Shown here: positions 9,169 to 18,890 of the stretch, piece after piece
Position numbering within the stretch: the stretch's first letter is position 1
Layout: each line of letters opens with the position of its first letter
From: Methanococcoides methylutens MM1
GTDB taxonomy: Archaea > Halobacteriota > Methanosarcinia > Methanosarcinales > Methanosarcinaceae
NCBI RefSeq assembly: GCF_000970325.1
Contig: NZ_CP009518.1
Location: forward strand, 744,001 to 808,000
DNA: 64,000 nt
Direction of reading: 5' to 3'
Made by a program: the position numbers and the translations under genes
The notes under the pieces: model-generated
Databases searched by the model: none
Seen by the model: only the letters and a program-made list of their open reading frames with translations
What the model was told of the DNA's origin: nothing

Positions 9169-10404
9169 TTAGATCGTAATTTCTTCACCGTTGGCCGGCG
9201 CATATCCTTCAACACCGATCTCTTCAGTGACCCACTCAGCAAATTCCTCAGCGTTTTCTCCGTGCATGGTGAAGACCCTTTCTCCACCTTTGTCACAGAA
9301 ATCCTTTACAAGCTGTTTGAGCTCACGGTCACCACAGTGGCCGGAGAAATCATACTGTTCGACCTTCATGCGGACCTGCTGGATAACTCCATCGTTGTCG
9401 ATGATGCCGGTGTCCAGAAGCATCCTTCCGTTGGTGTCCTCTACCTGGTATCCTGTAAGCATGATCTTGGAATTCGGATCCTTGTATAGCTGGTTGAGGT
9501 AGTAAAGTACGGGTCCGCCATTGAGCATTCCGGCGGTTGTCACGATCACGGAACCGTGGAGTGAAACACTTTGCCTTTTCCTGCCCCTGACGAATATTGC
9601 CTTATCGAATGCATGTTTCAGGTGTGTGGGGTTCTTCAGGTAATCGGGATGTTTCATCAGGAGCTTGTAGATTCCGACTCCCATTCCGTCCACATAGCAG
9701 GGAATTCCATAGTCACTCAGGAGCATGAGTATTTCCTGTGTTCTTCCGATACCAAAAGCAGGGATAAGGACATTTCCTCCCATGTCCAGCGTATCCTTCA
9801 GGGAGTCGATGAATTCCCTTTCTGTCTCCTTTCTGGAAGGATGGTCTTCATTGAAATATGTGCTTTCTGTTATGAGGGCAGTTGCCTTTGGAAGTTCTTC
9901 TGCTGTGGGAACAAGCCTTGTATCGAGGGTATTGATATCACCTGTATAGACTATGCTCTTCCCTTCCTTTTCAAGATATGCTGCCGAAGAGCCGGGTATG
10001 TGGCCTGCATTATAGAACTGGGCGGTGTACCCGTGGGTATGGAATTCCACCCCATAGTCCATCATTTTGGTGCACAGTGTCATCTGCTGGAGTTCCCAGC
10101 CGGTGTATGGTGCGGACCTACCTTCCCTTTCTGCTATTGAAAGGGTGTCCTTTGCCAGTACATGTGCAAGATCTGCAGTTGGCGGTGTCATGAAAATATC
10201 TGGTTTCATGTCCATAAGGTTTGCAACAGCACCACAGTGGTCCAGATGGCCGTGTGAAACAAAGACAGCTTTAGGACGGACATCATTTATGGGGTAAAGT
10301 GTATTTTCCCCGGGCTTGATGCCGTAATCGACAAGTATCTCGTCATTCACAGTAACTGCAGAACGTCCGACTTCCTTACAACCGCCTTTGAATCCCAGTT
10401 TCAT
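9169..10404 (-). CDS. Beta-CASP metallo-beta-lactamase ribonuclease (aCPSF2-like)
   Basis: RNA-processing nuclease of the beta-CASP family. The 411-residue length and absence of N-terminal KH domains point to the archaeal aCPSF2/mRNA 3'-end-processing-like group rather than aCPSF1; aRNase J is the alternative. Metal motif HGHLDH at residues 51-56, then GHIPGSSA, YTGDIN and the beta-CASP segment IPAFGIGRTQE are visible. The late histidine motifs FSGHCG and TMHGE complete the active site. It lies 21 bases downstream of topA on the same strand, a likely operon. Confidence 0.88.
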   Translation of the reverse strand: MKLGFKGGCKEVGRSAVTVNDEILVDYGIKPGENTLYPINDVRPKAVFVSHGHLDHCGAVANLMDMKPDIFMTPPTADLAHVLAKDTLSIAEREGRSAPYTGWELQQMTLCTKMMDYGVEFHTHGYTAQFYNAGHIPGSSAAYLEKEGKSIVYTGDINTLDTRLVPTAEELPKATALITESTYFNEDHPSRKETEREFIDSLKDTLDMGGNVLIPAFGIGRTQEILMLLSDYGIPCYVDGMGVGIYKLLMKHPDYLKNPTHLKHAFDKAIFVRGRKRQSVSLHGSVIVTTAGMLNGGPVLYYLNQLYKDPNSKIMLTGYQVEDTNGRMLLDTGIIDNDGVIQQVRMKVEQYDFSGHCGDRELKQLVKDFCDKGGERVFTMHGENAEEFAEWVTEEIGVEGYAPANGEEITI

Positions 10405-10425
10405 CTTATCACTTCTTTTGTTTGT

Positions 10426-12648
10426 TTATGCAATTGCTTCCTGCCACTTCATGATCTTTCCCACGGATATTCCCGTGTTCTTTGAAAGTTCTCTGGCATT
10501 GACCTCTTCAAGTTCATCCACAGTTGAAACGCCTGCATCCTCCAGCTTTTTAGCTGTAACTTTCCCGATGCCGGGAACATCCGTGATCTTCTCGGGTCTT
10601 GGAGTTTCAGGCTGCTTGCGTTTCTCTTCTTCCTGTGTCTTCTTCCATTCAATAAAATTACATTGTGGGCAACCAAGGTCCCATGGTCGCTTACCTGGAT
10701 TTATGATTTTTATATGGTTGATACCATGTTCCTCACAGACTTTATCGGTCACAATGACCTGTCCGCTCTTTGGAAGTGGCAATGAGAAATTACAGTCAGG
10801 ATAGCCGTCACAACCTATGAACCTCGAACCTCGTTTTGAACGCCTGACCATTAATTTTGAACCGCATTCTTTACAGATGCCGATGACCTTATCCTCACGA
10901 AGGCCGGCACGGAGCGATTCTGATATTTTTTCCGTATTCTCATCGAATTCAGCGAACACATCATGGAGCATCTTCCTTGATTCATTAAGGACATTCTCTT
11001 CCTGTATATTGCCTTCTGCAATACGGTCCATATCTTCTTCCAGCTGGCTCGTCATATCATGCTTTGTGATAGTAGGGGCGTATTTTTCAAGGGCCTCTAC
11101 CACTGCAAAAGCCGTCTTTGTAGGTTGAAGCGGGTTACCATGAACGTATGCCCTTGAATATAGCTTGCTGATGATATCGTGACGTGTTGCCTTTGTTCCA
11201 AGTCCCAGCTCTTCCATGAGCTTGATAAGCCTTCCCTGTCCGTATCTTCCAGGTGGCTGGGTCTCCTTGTCCAGCATCTCCTTGCTCTTTATGCTGAGAA
11301 CATCACCTTCTTCCAGGGCAGGGAGAAGCCTGTCCTGTGGAGCATTGTATGGGTAGTACCATCTCCATCCGGCATGAAGCAGTCTGGCACCGTTAGCCTT
11401 GAACTCCTCACCTTCAATGTCGAACCTGACCTTCAGGGTTTCCCACTCTGCCTCTTCAGCAAAGGTTGCAAAGAACCTTCTGACCACCAGTTCGTAGAGC
11501 TTCCATTCCTGATCATTGAGCTCGTTCTTTTTTGCAAGGGATGCAGGATAGATAGGAGGGTGGTCGGTGGTTTCTTTTTTACCACGGGTAGGGACGAGCT
11601 TGTCCTTTGCGAGCAGTTTTTCAGCGTATTCCTTGAAAGTACCCTTCTTGAATACTTCGATCTGTGCTCTCAGGTCGATGGATTCCGGATAGACCGTGTT
11701 GTCGGTCCTCGGGTATGATATGAAACCGCTTGTATAGAGTGATTCTGCGATCCTCATGGCATTAGCGGCACTATAACCTATGGAACTTGCAGCACCTATG
11801 AACTCGGTAGTGTTGAACGGCGTAGGTGGCTTGTCTTTCTTCTTAGACCTGACAACCGAGGAGACCGTTGCATTGTCACCAATGATGTCCATAACCTTTT
11901 GAGCTTCTCCCCTGTCCCAGAACTTCTGGGTCTTGTGCTGGACATTGAAGAGCTCGCCACTCTTGTCCCTGAGGGTTGCATAGATCTCCCAGTATGGTTT
12001 CGGGATAAAGGCCTGTCTTTCCTTTTCTTTGTCAACGATCAGTGCAAGTGTTGGCGATTGCACCCTTCCTACAGATAAAAATAGCTTGCCTAACCTGCCT
12101 GCTGATATTGAAAGGTATCTTGTAAGCGATGCACCCCACACCAGGTCAATCACCTGTCTGGAATGGCCTGCATCAGCAAGATTGAAGTCAATAGCTGCAG
12201 GATTTGCAAAAGCATCATCGATCTCTTTCTTTGTGATCGCACTGTAGAACACACGGTCAAAGTCCACTTCCGGGTTCACTTTCTTGATGATCTCCAGTGC
12301 TTCGACACCAATAAGCTCTCCTTCTCTGTCGTAGTCAGTAGCAATCGTTACGTGAGTTGCTTCCTTTCCCAGTTTTTTAAGGGCATTCACGATCTTTACG
12401 TGGGTAGGTGTGGTAATGACATCTGCATCGATGAGTTCCTTTGACTCTACTTTCTGCCAGTTGTTGTATGCTTTCGGGAAGTCCAGCTGGACAATGTGTC
12501 CGCTAAGACCCATAACGACAGTCCTGTCCTCGTCCTTGAACTCGTATGTGTCCATTCCACTGACACGGACCTGCTTTGGTTTCTTGGGTGCAAGGATAGC
12601 TGCTATCCTTTTGGCTGCAATGTGCTTTTCTGCTATGATAAGATGCAT
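10426..12648 (-). CDS. topA: DNA topoisomerase I (type IA)
   Basis: Relaxes negatively supercoiled DNA through a 5'-phosphotyrosine intermediate. 740 residues from the ATG at 12648, chosen because GGAG (12655-12658) lies upstream and type IA enzymes begin MxLIIAEK; the longer frame to 12669 lacks this. The TOPRIM domain is N-terminal (DYDREGELIG). The active-site tyrosine is in FISYPRTDN (Tyr about 312). A topo zinc finger (CKECG...CDGYPDC) and a second CxxC segment near 640-690 precede a C-terminal helix-hairpin-helix domain (VPGIGKVTAKKL). Confidence 0.95.
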   Translation of the reverse strand: MHLIIAEKHIAAKRIAAILAPKKPKQVRVSGMDTYEFKDEDRTVVMGLSGHIVQLDFPKAYNNWQKVESKELIDADVITTPTHVKIVNALKKLGKEATHVTIATDYDREGELIGVEALEIIKKVNPEVDFDRVFYSAITKKEIDDAFANPAAIDFNLADAGHSRQVIDLVWGASLTRYLSISAGRLGKLFLSVGRVQSPTLALIVDKEKERQAFIPKPYWEIYATLRDKSGELFNVQHKTQKFWDRGEAQKVMDIIGDNATVSSVVRSKKKDKPPTPFNTTEFIGAASSIGYSAANAMRIAESLYTSGFISYPRTDNTVYPESIDLRAQIEVFKKGTFKEYAEKLLAKDKLVPTRGKKETTDHPPIYPASLAKKNELNDQEWKLYELVVRRFFATFAEEAEWETLKVRFDIEGEEFKANGARLLHAGWRWYYPYNAPQDRLLPALEEGDVLSIKSKEMLDKETQPPGRYGQGRLIKLMEELGLGTKATRHDIISKLYSRAYVHGNPLQPTKTAFAVVEALEKYAPTITKHDMTSQLEEDMDRIAEGNIQEENVLNESRKMLHDVFAEFDENTEKISESLRAGLREDKVIGICKECGSKLMVRRSKRGSRFIGCDGYPDCNFSLPLPKSGQVIVTDKVCEEHGINHIKIINPGKRPWDLGCPQCNFIEWKKTQEEEKRKQPETPRPEKITDVPGIGKVTAKKLEDAGVSTVDELEEVNARELSKNTGISVGKIMKWQEAIA

Positions 12649-12760
12649 CGAAAACTCCGATATGATCAATTTGTGAATATATGGAACGTCATTACGTTGC
12701 CGGTGAATTTATAATAGGTATGCAGATGTTGAAAAATCTTTATATAATAAAAAGTTTTGT

Positions 12761-12797
12761 ATCACACTAATATATTACTATGCTATATCTGTGTGAT
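12761..12797. terminator. Inverted repeat after sdhB
   Basis: ATCACAC (12761-12767) pairs with GTGTGAT (12791-12797) around an AT-rich centre. It is ten bases beyond the sdhB stop on the minus strand, so it probably ends the fumC-sdhAB message. It could alternatively be an operator for topA. Confidence 0.4.
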
Positions 12798-12806
12798 AAT
12801 TACAGA

Positions 12807-13583
12807 TCATTCGTTCTTTTCTTCCTTTTTTCCGCTTAACTCTATCCTGTTTCGAAGTTCATTGATGCCCAGGGTTGGTGCCACTTTTTTCGGGCACACT
12901 GCAACACATTTGTAAACGGTATCGCATCCCCATACCCCGGAATCCGAATTAACGATGTCAAGACGCTGTTCCCTGTATTCGTCATCTTCCCTGGGGTCAA
13001 GGTCAAAACGCCATGCCTTTGCAAGGGCTGCCGGTCCGTAGTATTTATTGTCCCTTGCTGCAACAGGACATGATCCGTGACAGATCGCACAGAGGATGCA
13101 GTTCGTATATTGCTCAAGCCTTACCTGCATCTCCTGGTCCACAATGTTCTCCTTTTCAGGAACATCCTCCTTTAGCTCAAGCCAGGGCCTTACACTGTCA
13201 AGAAGGGAATAGAATGCTTCCATATCCACAACAAGGTCGCGTATGACTTCCAGGTTTGGAAGAGGTTCGATCAGTATCTCATCATTCCCTTCTTCGTTCA
13301 TCTTGTTCGCGATCAGTACTTCCGGGTCACCTTCGTTGGTAGGTTCTTTTCTCAGGTCAGATACCTGTGTCCTGCAGGCAAGCCTTGGGACTCTGTTGAT
13401 AAGCATTCCGCAGCTTCCACAGACAGCACCCCTGCAGGAGTATCGGAACGTCAGGCTTCCGTCCAGCTTTTCCTGGACATAGAACAATGCTTCCAGTACG
13501 TTCATCCCGGGTCTGTCCTCGACCTCAAATACCTCGTACCAGACCTTTTCCCCATCCTGTCTCCTGATCTTCAGTTTCATCAT
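12807..13583 (-). CDS. sdhB: Succinate dehydrogenase/fumarate reductase iron-sulfur subunit
   Basis: Electron-transfer subunit of a succinate:acceptor or fumarate reductase. 258 residues. The N-terminal plant-type 2Fe-2S cluster motif is CRGAVCGSC plus a later Cys (LACRTQ). The C-terminal bacterial-ferredoxin-like segments CILCAICHGSCP and CDTVYKCVAVCPKK carry the 4Fe-4S/3Fe-4S ligands. The length excludes fusion to a CCG heterodisulfide-reductase-like domain as in TfrB. Its ATG overlaps the sdhA stop by one base. No membrane-anchor gene follows before the terminator-like repeat. Confidence 0.92.
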   Translation of the reverse strand: MMKLKIRRQDGEKVWYEVFEVEDRPGMNVLEALFYVQEKLDGSLTFRYSCRGAVCGSCGMLINRVPRLACRTQVSDLRKEPTNEGDPEVLIANKMNEEGNDEILIEPLPNLEVIRDLVVDMEAFYSLLDSVRPWLELKEDVPEKENIVDQEMQVRLEQYTNCILCAICHGSCPVAARDNKYYGPAALAKAWRFDLDPREDDEYREQRLDIVNSDSGVWGCDTVYKCVAVCPKKVAPTLGINELRNRIELSGKKEEKNE

Positions 13584-15271
13584 CAGTACGTCCTCCTCTG
13601 TGGCTGGAATGTCGTTATGTTCACTTCCTTATATTCCAGTCTGGGTCCTTCCGGTGTAAGATAGGCGAGTGTATGCTTCAGCCAGTTCCCGTCGTCTCTT
13701 TCAAGGAAATCCGTCCTGTAATGGGCACCCCTGCTCTCCTCACGTACCAGTGCCCCTAATGCGATCGCATGTGCCAGGTCCAGCATGCCCTTAAGTTCGA
13801 TGGCATTGAGCAGTTCAAGGTTGAACTCCTTTGCAGTTGTCTTTACCTTCAGGGACTTTGCTCTCTCTTCCAGCTTTTTGATGTCTTCGATCGCCTTCTG
13901 AAGCTTCTTCTTTTCCCTGAAAACACCGACATTCTCCTGCATGGTCTTCTTTAGTTTTTCACTGATGCCGGAGTAACTTTCACCATCACTTCCCATCATG
14001 TCGGAAATGGCAGTTCTTTCATTGTTAAGGGCCTGTTCCAGGGCATCATCTTCTTCACTTTCTTCTTTTTCTTCCAGTGATGCAACATAATCTGCTGCAT
14101 GAACTCCTGCCCTTCTTCCAAAGACCACGGTGTCAAGAAGGGAATTTCCTCCCAGCCGGTTTGCACCATGGACACTTATACAGGCACATTCGCCAACTGC
14201 ATAGAGACCGTTTGCAGGGGTTGCACCGTCCTTGTCCGAACTGATGCCACCCATGGAGTAATGTTGTCCGGGTTGTACGGGAATTGGTTCCTCAACGGGG
14301 TCGATGCCTGCAAAATCGATAGATATCTGCCGGATTCCTCCCAGCCTTTTTTCAATAAGATCTTTCCCGAGGTGCGTGATGTCCAGATGGACATATCCTC
14401 CGGGGAAACCTCTTCCCTCATCGATCTCCTGTTGTATTGACCTTGCAACGATATCTCTTGGTGCCAGTTCCATTGAAGAGGCTGCATAGTCCTTCATAAA
14501 TCTTTCATGGTCCTTGTTATAGAGGTAACCGCCCTCCCCCCTTGCACCTTCTGTGATCAGAATATTAGTTCCCCACAATGTAGTGGGATGGAACTGAACG
14601 AACTCCATGTCCTGCATTGGCACTCCTGCACGGTAGGCAAGGCTTATGCCAAATCCCTTGTTGATGATGGCATTGGTGGATCTCTCGTAGATCCGCCCGT
14701 AGCCTCCTGTAGCAAGGACCGTTGCCTTTGTTTTGAAGACCTCCAGCTCGGAGTTCAGCAGGTTCATGGCTACAAAACCTTGGCACCTGTTGTCCTCGAT
14801 GACAATTTTTGTCACAAGCCATTCCCTGTAGACCTTGATACCTGCACGCAAGACCCTTTCATGAAGCGTATGGAGAAGGTTGTGTCCGGTCCTATCGCCG
14901 GCATAGCAGGTCCTGGGGAACCCTGCTCCTCCAAAAGGACGCTGTGCGATAGTACCATCATCCTTCCTTGAGAAATTGGTGCCCCAGTGTTCCATTTCAA
15001 TTACCCTGTCAGGAGCTTCCCTGCACAATATCTCAACTGTATCCTGGTCGGCAAGGTAGTCGCTTCCCTTTACGGTATCGAATGCATGGGATTCCCAGCT
15101 GTCGTCCGATCCCAGGGATGCATTGATCCCTCCCTGTGCGGCCCCGGAATGGCTGCGTATGGGGGGTACCTTGGAGATGATCGCAACATCAACTCCCTTT
15201 TCGTGAAGCTCGATGGCACACCTGAGGCCTGAAAGCCCGCCTCCTATCACTACTACATCGTGTGTTATCAT
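13583..15271 (-). CDS. sdhA: Succinate dehydrogenase/fumarate reductase flavoprotein subunit
   Basis: Catalytic FAD subunit interconverting succinate and fumarate. 562 residues. The N-terminal dinucleotide-binding VVIGGGLSGLRCA is present, with HSGAAQGG at about 41-48, where the histidine is the usual covalent FAD ligand. The FAD/substrate segments QFHPTTLWG, TEGARGEGG and the Arg-rich active-site region (SMELAPRDIVARS) follow. The start ATG overlaps the fumC stop as ATGA, implying translational coupling with fumarase. In a methanogen this branch probably makes or reduces fumarate in the incomplete TCA pathway. Confidence 0.93.
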   Translation of the reverse strand: MITHDVVVIGGGLSGLRCAIELHEKGVDVAIISKVPPIRSHSGAAQGGINASLGSDDSWESHAFDTVKGSDYLADQDTVEILCREAPDRVIEMEHWGTNFSRKDDGTIAQRPFGGAGFPRTCYAGDRTGHNLLHTLHERVLRAGIKVYREWLVTKIVIEDNRCQGFVAMNLLNSELEVFKTKATVLATGGYGRIYERSTNAIINKGFGISLAYRAGVPMQDMEFVQFHPTTLWGTNILITEGARGEGGYLYNKDHERFMKDYAASSMELAPRDIVARSIQQEIDEGRGFPGGYVHLDITHLGKDLIEKRLGGIRQISIDFAGIDPVEEPIPVQPGQHYSMGGISSDKDGATPANGLYAVGECACISVHGANRLGGNSLLDTVVFGRRAGVHAADYVASLEEKEESEEDDALEQALNNERTAISDMMGSDGESYSGISEKLKKTMQENVGVFREKKKLQKAIEDIKKLEERAKSLKVKTTAKEFNLELLNAIELKGMLDLAHAIALGALVREESRGAHYRTDFLERDDGNWLKHTLAYLTPEGPRLEYKEVNITTFQPQRRTY

Positions 15272-16623
15272 TTCCTCACTCCAGTCATACTGATGGGGTC
15301 AAGAAGCTCTTCTGCTTTTTTTTCATCCATTATGTCCATCTCTTTTACGATCTCGATTATGCTCCTGTTCTTTCGGTGTGCAGTGTATGCGATCTCTGCT
15401 GCTTTCTCATAACCTATGCTGGTCGCTAGTATAGTGACAAGAGCAAGACTCTGCTTTGATAGCTCCTCACATCGTTCCCTGTTAGCGGCGATGCCCCTGA
15501 GGCATTTTTCTGTAAAGGAGATGGATGCACCGGTGAGTATCTCTATGGAGCTTAGAAGATCATAGGCAAGAATGGGGGTAAATACATTGAGCTCGAACTG
15601 TCCGCCCTGTGCCGCCATGGTTATTGCCGTATCGTTCCCGATGATCTGGAAACATGCCATGTTCAGCATCTCGGCCATTACAGGGTTCACTTTTCCGGGC
15701 ATGATGGAAGAGCCGGGTTGTACTGCCGGGAGGTTTATCTCCCCGATACCTGTTCGCGGACCGCTTGAAAGAAGACGCAGGTCATTTGCTATCTTGATGA
15801 GGCTAACGGCAATACCTCGCATTGCAGCCGATGCTCCGAGGATCGCTTCTGCAGACTGGGTGGCCTCAAATAGATTATGGGCAAGCCTGAAATCCTGCCC
15901 GGTGATCACTTTCATTTCTTTTATTGCGATCCGGCTGAAATCTTCCGGCGTGTTAAGTCCGGTACCGACGGCAGTACCACCCATGTTCAGTTCCTAAAGG
16001 CCATCAAGTGAGATCTCAAGCCCTTTGATACCCAGTTCCAGCATTTGTGCATATCCAGAGAATTCCTGGCCGAGTGTTACGGGCACTGCATCCTGCAGAT
16101 GTGTTCTTCCGGGCTTGACGATGTCCATGAACTCAGATGATTTCTCGGCAAGAACGATCAACATTTCCGCAAGTGCGGGCATGAGTTCTGCATTGATGGT
16201 TTCCACAGCTGCAATGTGTATAGCAGTGTGGGTGGTATCATTCGAGGACTGTGACATGTTCACATGGTCGTTCGGGTGAACGATGTCGTAATTTCCCTTT
16301 TCAAAACCAAGGATCTCAAGTGCTCTGTTTGCAATGACCTCATTCGCGTTCATATTCTGCGAGGTACCTGCACCTGACTGGAATGCATCCAGCACGAATT
16401 GGTCATCGAACTTACCTTCCCTCACTTCGGACGCGGCCCGGATGATGGCATTCCCTTTTGTGCTGTCAAGCTTTCCGGCTTCCATATTGGCATGTGTGGA
16501 TGCCATTTTTATTGCGGCCTGTGCTTTTATGAATGAGGGTGGTAGCCTCTGATTACTAACTTTGAAATTATCAACTGCTCTTGCTGTCTGAGGACCATAA
16601 TAGGCATCTTCAGGCACTTCCAC
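15268..16623 (-). CDS. fumC: Class II fumarase interrupted by one in-frame UAG
   Basis: Fumarate hydratase, fumarate to malate. The minus-strand frame is continuous except for a single TAG at 15994-15996 (codon 210 counting from GTG 16623). Before it lie PEDAYYGPQTARAV, QSSNDTTHTA and PGRTHLQDAVP; after it, ELNMGGTAVGTGLNT and the signature GSSIMPGKVNP. All family blocks are present, and read through the protein is about 451-461 aa, the usual size. The first usable start is GTG 16623, but homologous residues (IRLEKDTLGEV) extend upstream to 16653 without ATG/GTG/TTG. Either UAG is decoded as pyrrolysine or the gene is decaying. The tight overlap with sdhA argues for expression. Confidence 0.85.
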
Positions 16624-16704
16624 TTCCCCAAGTGTATCTTTCTCTAAACGGATATAACCCCCCCGTTTGTTTGCCTTCTATTATTTTACTGTTTACATTA
16701 TGTA

Positions 16705-18195
16705 TCAGACATGTTCTATCTGCGTATGATTTGAAATTTCAGAATTCGTAGTGCAAAGATCGTTGATGCTTAATTTGTGGACATCATCATTTCCTGTTAG
16801 CCTTGCGAAGTTCTCAAGCTCCTGCGTGGACACTCTCAGAAAGTTCTCCAGTTTCTTTGCAGAAATATCGATCTTCAGCCTGGCCCGAAGCTCAGGGTCC
16901 TGCGTTGTGACACCTACCGGACATTTACCGGTATCACATTGCCTGTATTGCTGGCATGCACACGCCATGAGTGCCGCTGTGCCTATGGCAATAGCATCAG
17001 CACCAAGTGCCAGCGCTTTTGCAAAATCGGAAGAAACTCTCAGGCCGCCGGTGATGATAAGGGAGATATCCTTTATGCCTTTCTCATCAAGGAACTTCCT
17101 TGCACGATAGAGCGCGAATATAGTGGGGATGGATGTCGAGTTTTTGACAAATTTCAGTGCAGCAGCAGTTGCCCCGGGTCTGCCATCAATTGTTATGAAA
17201 TCTGGTTCTGCATAGACAGCTACCTCAAGGTCGGCTTCGATGTTACCTGCTGCCACCTTGATGCCGATGGGTTTACCACCTGAGGTTTCCCTAAGCCATT
17301 TCACCTTTGCTTTCAGGTCATCCTTGTTCCTGATATCATCAAAATGAGCCGGGCTTACGATGTCAGTGCCTTCAGGGAATCCCCTGATCTCTGACAGTTC
17401 CTGTGTGACCTTCTCAGCGGGCAGGTGCCCACCCATGCCGGCTTTGGCTGACTGGCCGATCTTGATCTCAATGGCATCCACTTTCTTCAGGTTATCTTCA
17501 GTAACACTGTACCTGTTAGGTACGTACTCAAAAATGTATTTGTGAGCTTTCTCCATACTCTCTTTAAGAATCCCGCCTTCACCTGAGCACATTGCGGTCT
17601 TAACGGCAGCACTTCCCATTGCCAGGGACTGTTTTATTTCCTTTGATAGAGCGCCGTAGGACATATGGGTAATGAAAACAGGAGTTTCAATGACAAGAGG
17701 CGTTTTTGCTTTTGGTCCGATGGTCGTTTTAGTATTGACAGTTTCATCTTCGTTGAGGGGTATCTTTGCAAGCTGTGCTCCTTTGATTAGTATATCGTTC
17801 CAGGAAAGTACGTCTTGCTTTGTTCTCATCGGTTCAAGGATGGATTCGCCGCTAACGGAGATCTTATGGATATCCTCCATATATAGTTCGGTGGTATCTG
17901 AAGTCCTTTTCCATTCTCCCAGGTATCCACTGATGTCAATTTTCTCAAATTCTGATACTGTGACCTTGCTCTTCCGGCCACATTTAGGACATGTGACGAT
18001 CTCCTGTGAGGTTATCTCCTCAACCTCTTTTTTTTCAACAGGTTTCTGATGATCTTTGTCTGCGCCGCATATCGGGCATCGCCAGTCATCAGGAAAATCC
18101 TCCGGCTTTGTACCGGGCTTCACTCCGGTGTTCGAGTCTCCTCTGGAATCATCATATTCAAAAGCACCACATACATCGCATCGGTATTCGGTCAT
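16705..18195 (-). CDS. Rubredoxin-fused archaeal glutamate synthase-like FMN protein
   Basis: 496 residues. The N-terminal rubredoxin domain (about 1-50) has CDVCG and CPICG motifs. A short CPKCG half-motif sits near 70. The FMN-binding alpha-subunit GltB core then runs to about 460. The 3Fe-4S-type cysteine segment ([11 protein letters not shown], about 422-432) and the (D)GRPGATAAA loop are visible, so glutamate synthase-like FMN/Fe-S chemistry is expected. There is no glutaminase domain, so ammonia or another route must supply nitrogen, or the protein has another redox job. It is followed by fumarase about 50 bases on. Confidence 0.88.
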   Translation of the reverse strand: MTEYRCDVCGAFEYDDSRGDSNTGVKPGTKPEDFPDDWRCPICGADKDHQKPVEKKEVEEITSQEIVTCPKCGRKSKVTVSEFEKIDISGYLGEWKRTSDTTELYMEDIHKISVSGESILEPMRTKQDVLSWNDILIKGAQLAKIPLNEDETVNTKTTIGPKAKTPLVIETPVFITHMSYGALSKEIKQSLAMGSAAVKTAMCSGEGGILKESMEKAHKYIFEYVPNRYSVTEDNLKKVDAIEIKIGQSAKAGMGGHLPAEKVTQELSEIRGFPEGTDIVSPAHFDDIRNKDDLKAKVKWLRETSGGKPIGIKVAAGNIEADLEVAVYAEPDFITIDGRPGATAAALKFVKNSTSIPTIFALYRARKFLDEKGIKDISLIITGGLRVSSDFAKALALGADAIAIGTAALMACACQQYRQCDTGKCPVGVTTQDPELRARLKIDISAKKLENFLRVSTQELENFARLTGNDDVHKLSINDLCTTNSEISNHTQIEHV

Positions 18196-18245
18196 CCCGA
18201 AAAACGCCCCCTACTAAAATTAGAAAATTAAAAGTTAAAAAAATA

Positions 18246-18407
18246 TTAGACTGCCATCAGATGGCTTTTGTCTGCACCGCATATCGGGCATTTCCAGTCG
18301 TCAGGAAAATCCTCTGGTTTTGTTCCCGGTGCAATGCCCATTTCAGCGTTGCCTTCCTCGTCATCATATTCAAAGACGTTGCATACGTTACATTTGTATT
18401 TTGACAT
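18246..18407 (-). CDS. Rubredoxin (53 aa)
   Basis: Small one-iron electron carrier. 53 residues, with the two iron-ligand pairs CNVC near the start and CPIC near the end, and the conserved [11 protein letters not shown] before the second pair. That segment is nearly identical to the N-terminal domain of the next gene, indicating a tandem duplication or exchange. AGGAG lies about 11 bases before the ATG. It sits 50 bases before the glutamate synthase-like gene and is a plausible electron partner for it. Confidence 0.95.
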   Translation of the reverse strand: MSKYKCNVCNVFEYDDEEGNAEMGIAPGTKPEDFPDDWKCPICGADKSHLMAV

Positions 18408-18437
18408 TCTATTCCACGCTCCTTCTGTTAAATTTCT

Positions 18438-18875
18438 TTAAATGAACAGTGTTATCTTTGCATCTCTTGCCTCATTGACATAGGTTCCCACTGCGCCGTA
18501 CTCATCGATCCATTCGGTACGGAGCTCGTCGGCCTTAACTCCCATGATCTCCATGGTCATTTCACAGGCGAGTATCTTTCCACCCAGTTCCTTATAGTCG
18601 TTCATGAGCTTTTCAAGAGAAGCGACATTTGATGCTTTCATGCGTTTCTTTATCATCCACTTTCCAAGTCCCAACATATGCATCTTTGAAAGAGGGCCTT
18701 TCTCAAGTCCGCCTTTCTTAAGACGCTGGAGTCCCCAGAAAGTGAAATACATGGAAACATCCATTCCCATTGCAAGTGCTCCATTCCCAACAATAAGAGC
18801 ACTGTAAAGTTTATCCATATCCCCACTATGGACAATAATGACGGCCTTATCGGCGGTCTCTGCCATGTCGGTCAT
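18438..18875 (-). CDS. DsrE/DsrF-like sulfur-relay family protein
   Basis: 145 residues of the DsrE/F/DrsH-like fold. IVHSGDMDKLYSALIVGNGALAMG at the front is typical of peroxiredoxin-like DsrE proteins that carry persulfide. A single conserved-position cysteine lies in ILACEMTMEIMG (about 105). AAGGGGGT precedes the ATG. It follows the TusA-like gene by 15 bases, the usual sulfur-relay pairing. No membrane segment is certain. Confidence 0.88.
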   Translation of the reverse strand: MTDMAETADKAVIIVHSGDMDKLYSALIVGNGALAMGMDVSMYFTFWGLQRLKKGGLEKGPLSKMHMLGLGKWMIKKRMKASNVASLEKLMNDYKELGGKILACEMTMEIMGVKADELRTEWIDEYGAVGTYVNEARDAKITLFI

Positions 18876-18890
18876 ATTAACCCCCTTAGG

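Noticed and set aside
15994-15996. Selenocysteine at the fumarase stop
   Set aside because: The codon is UAG, not UGA, so selenocysteine does not apply.
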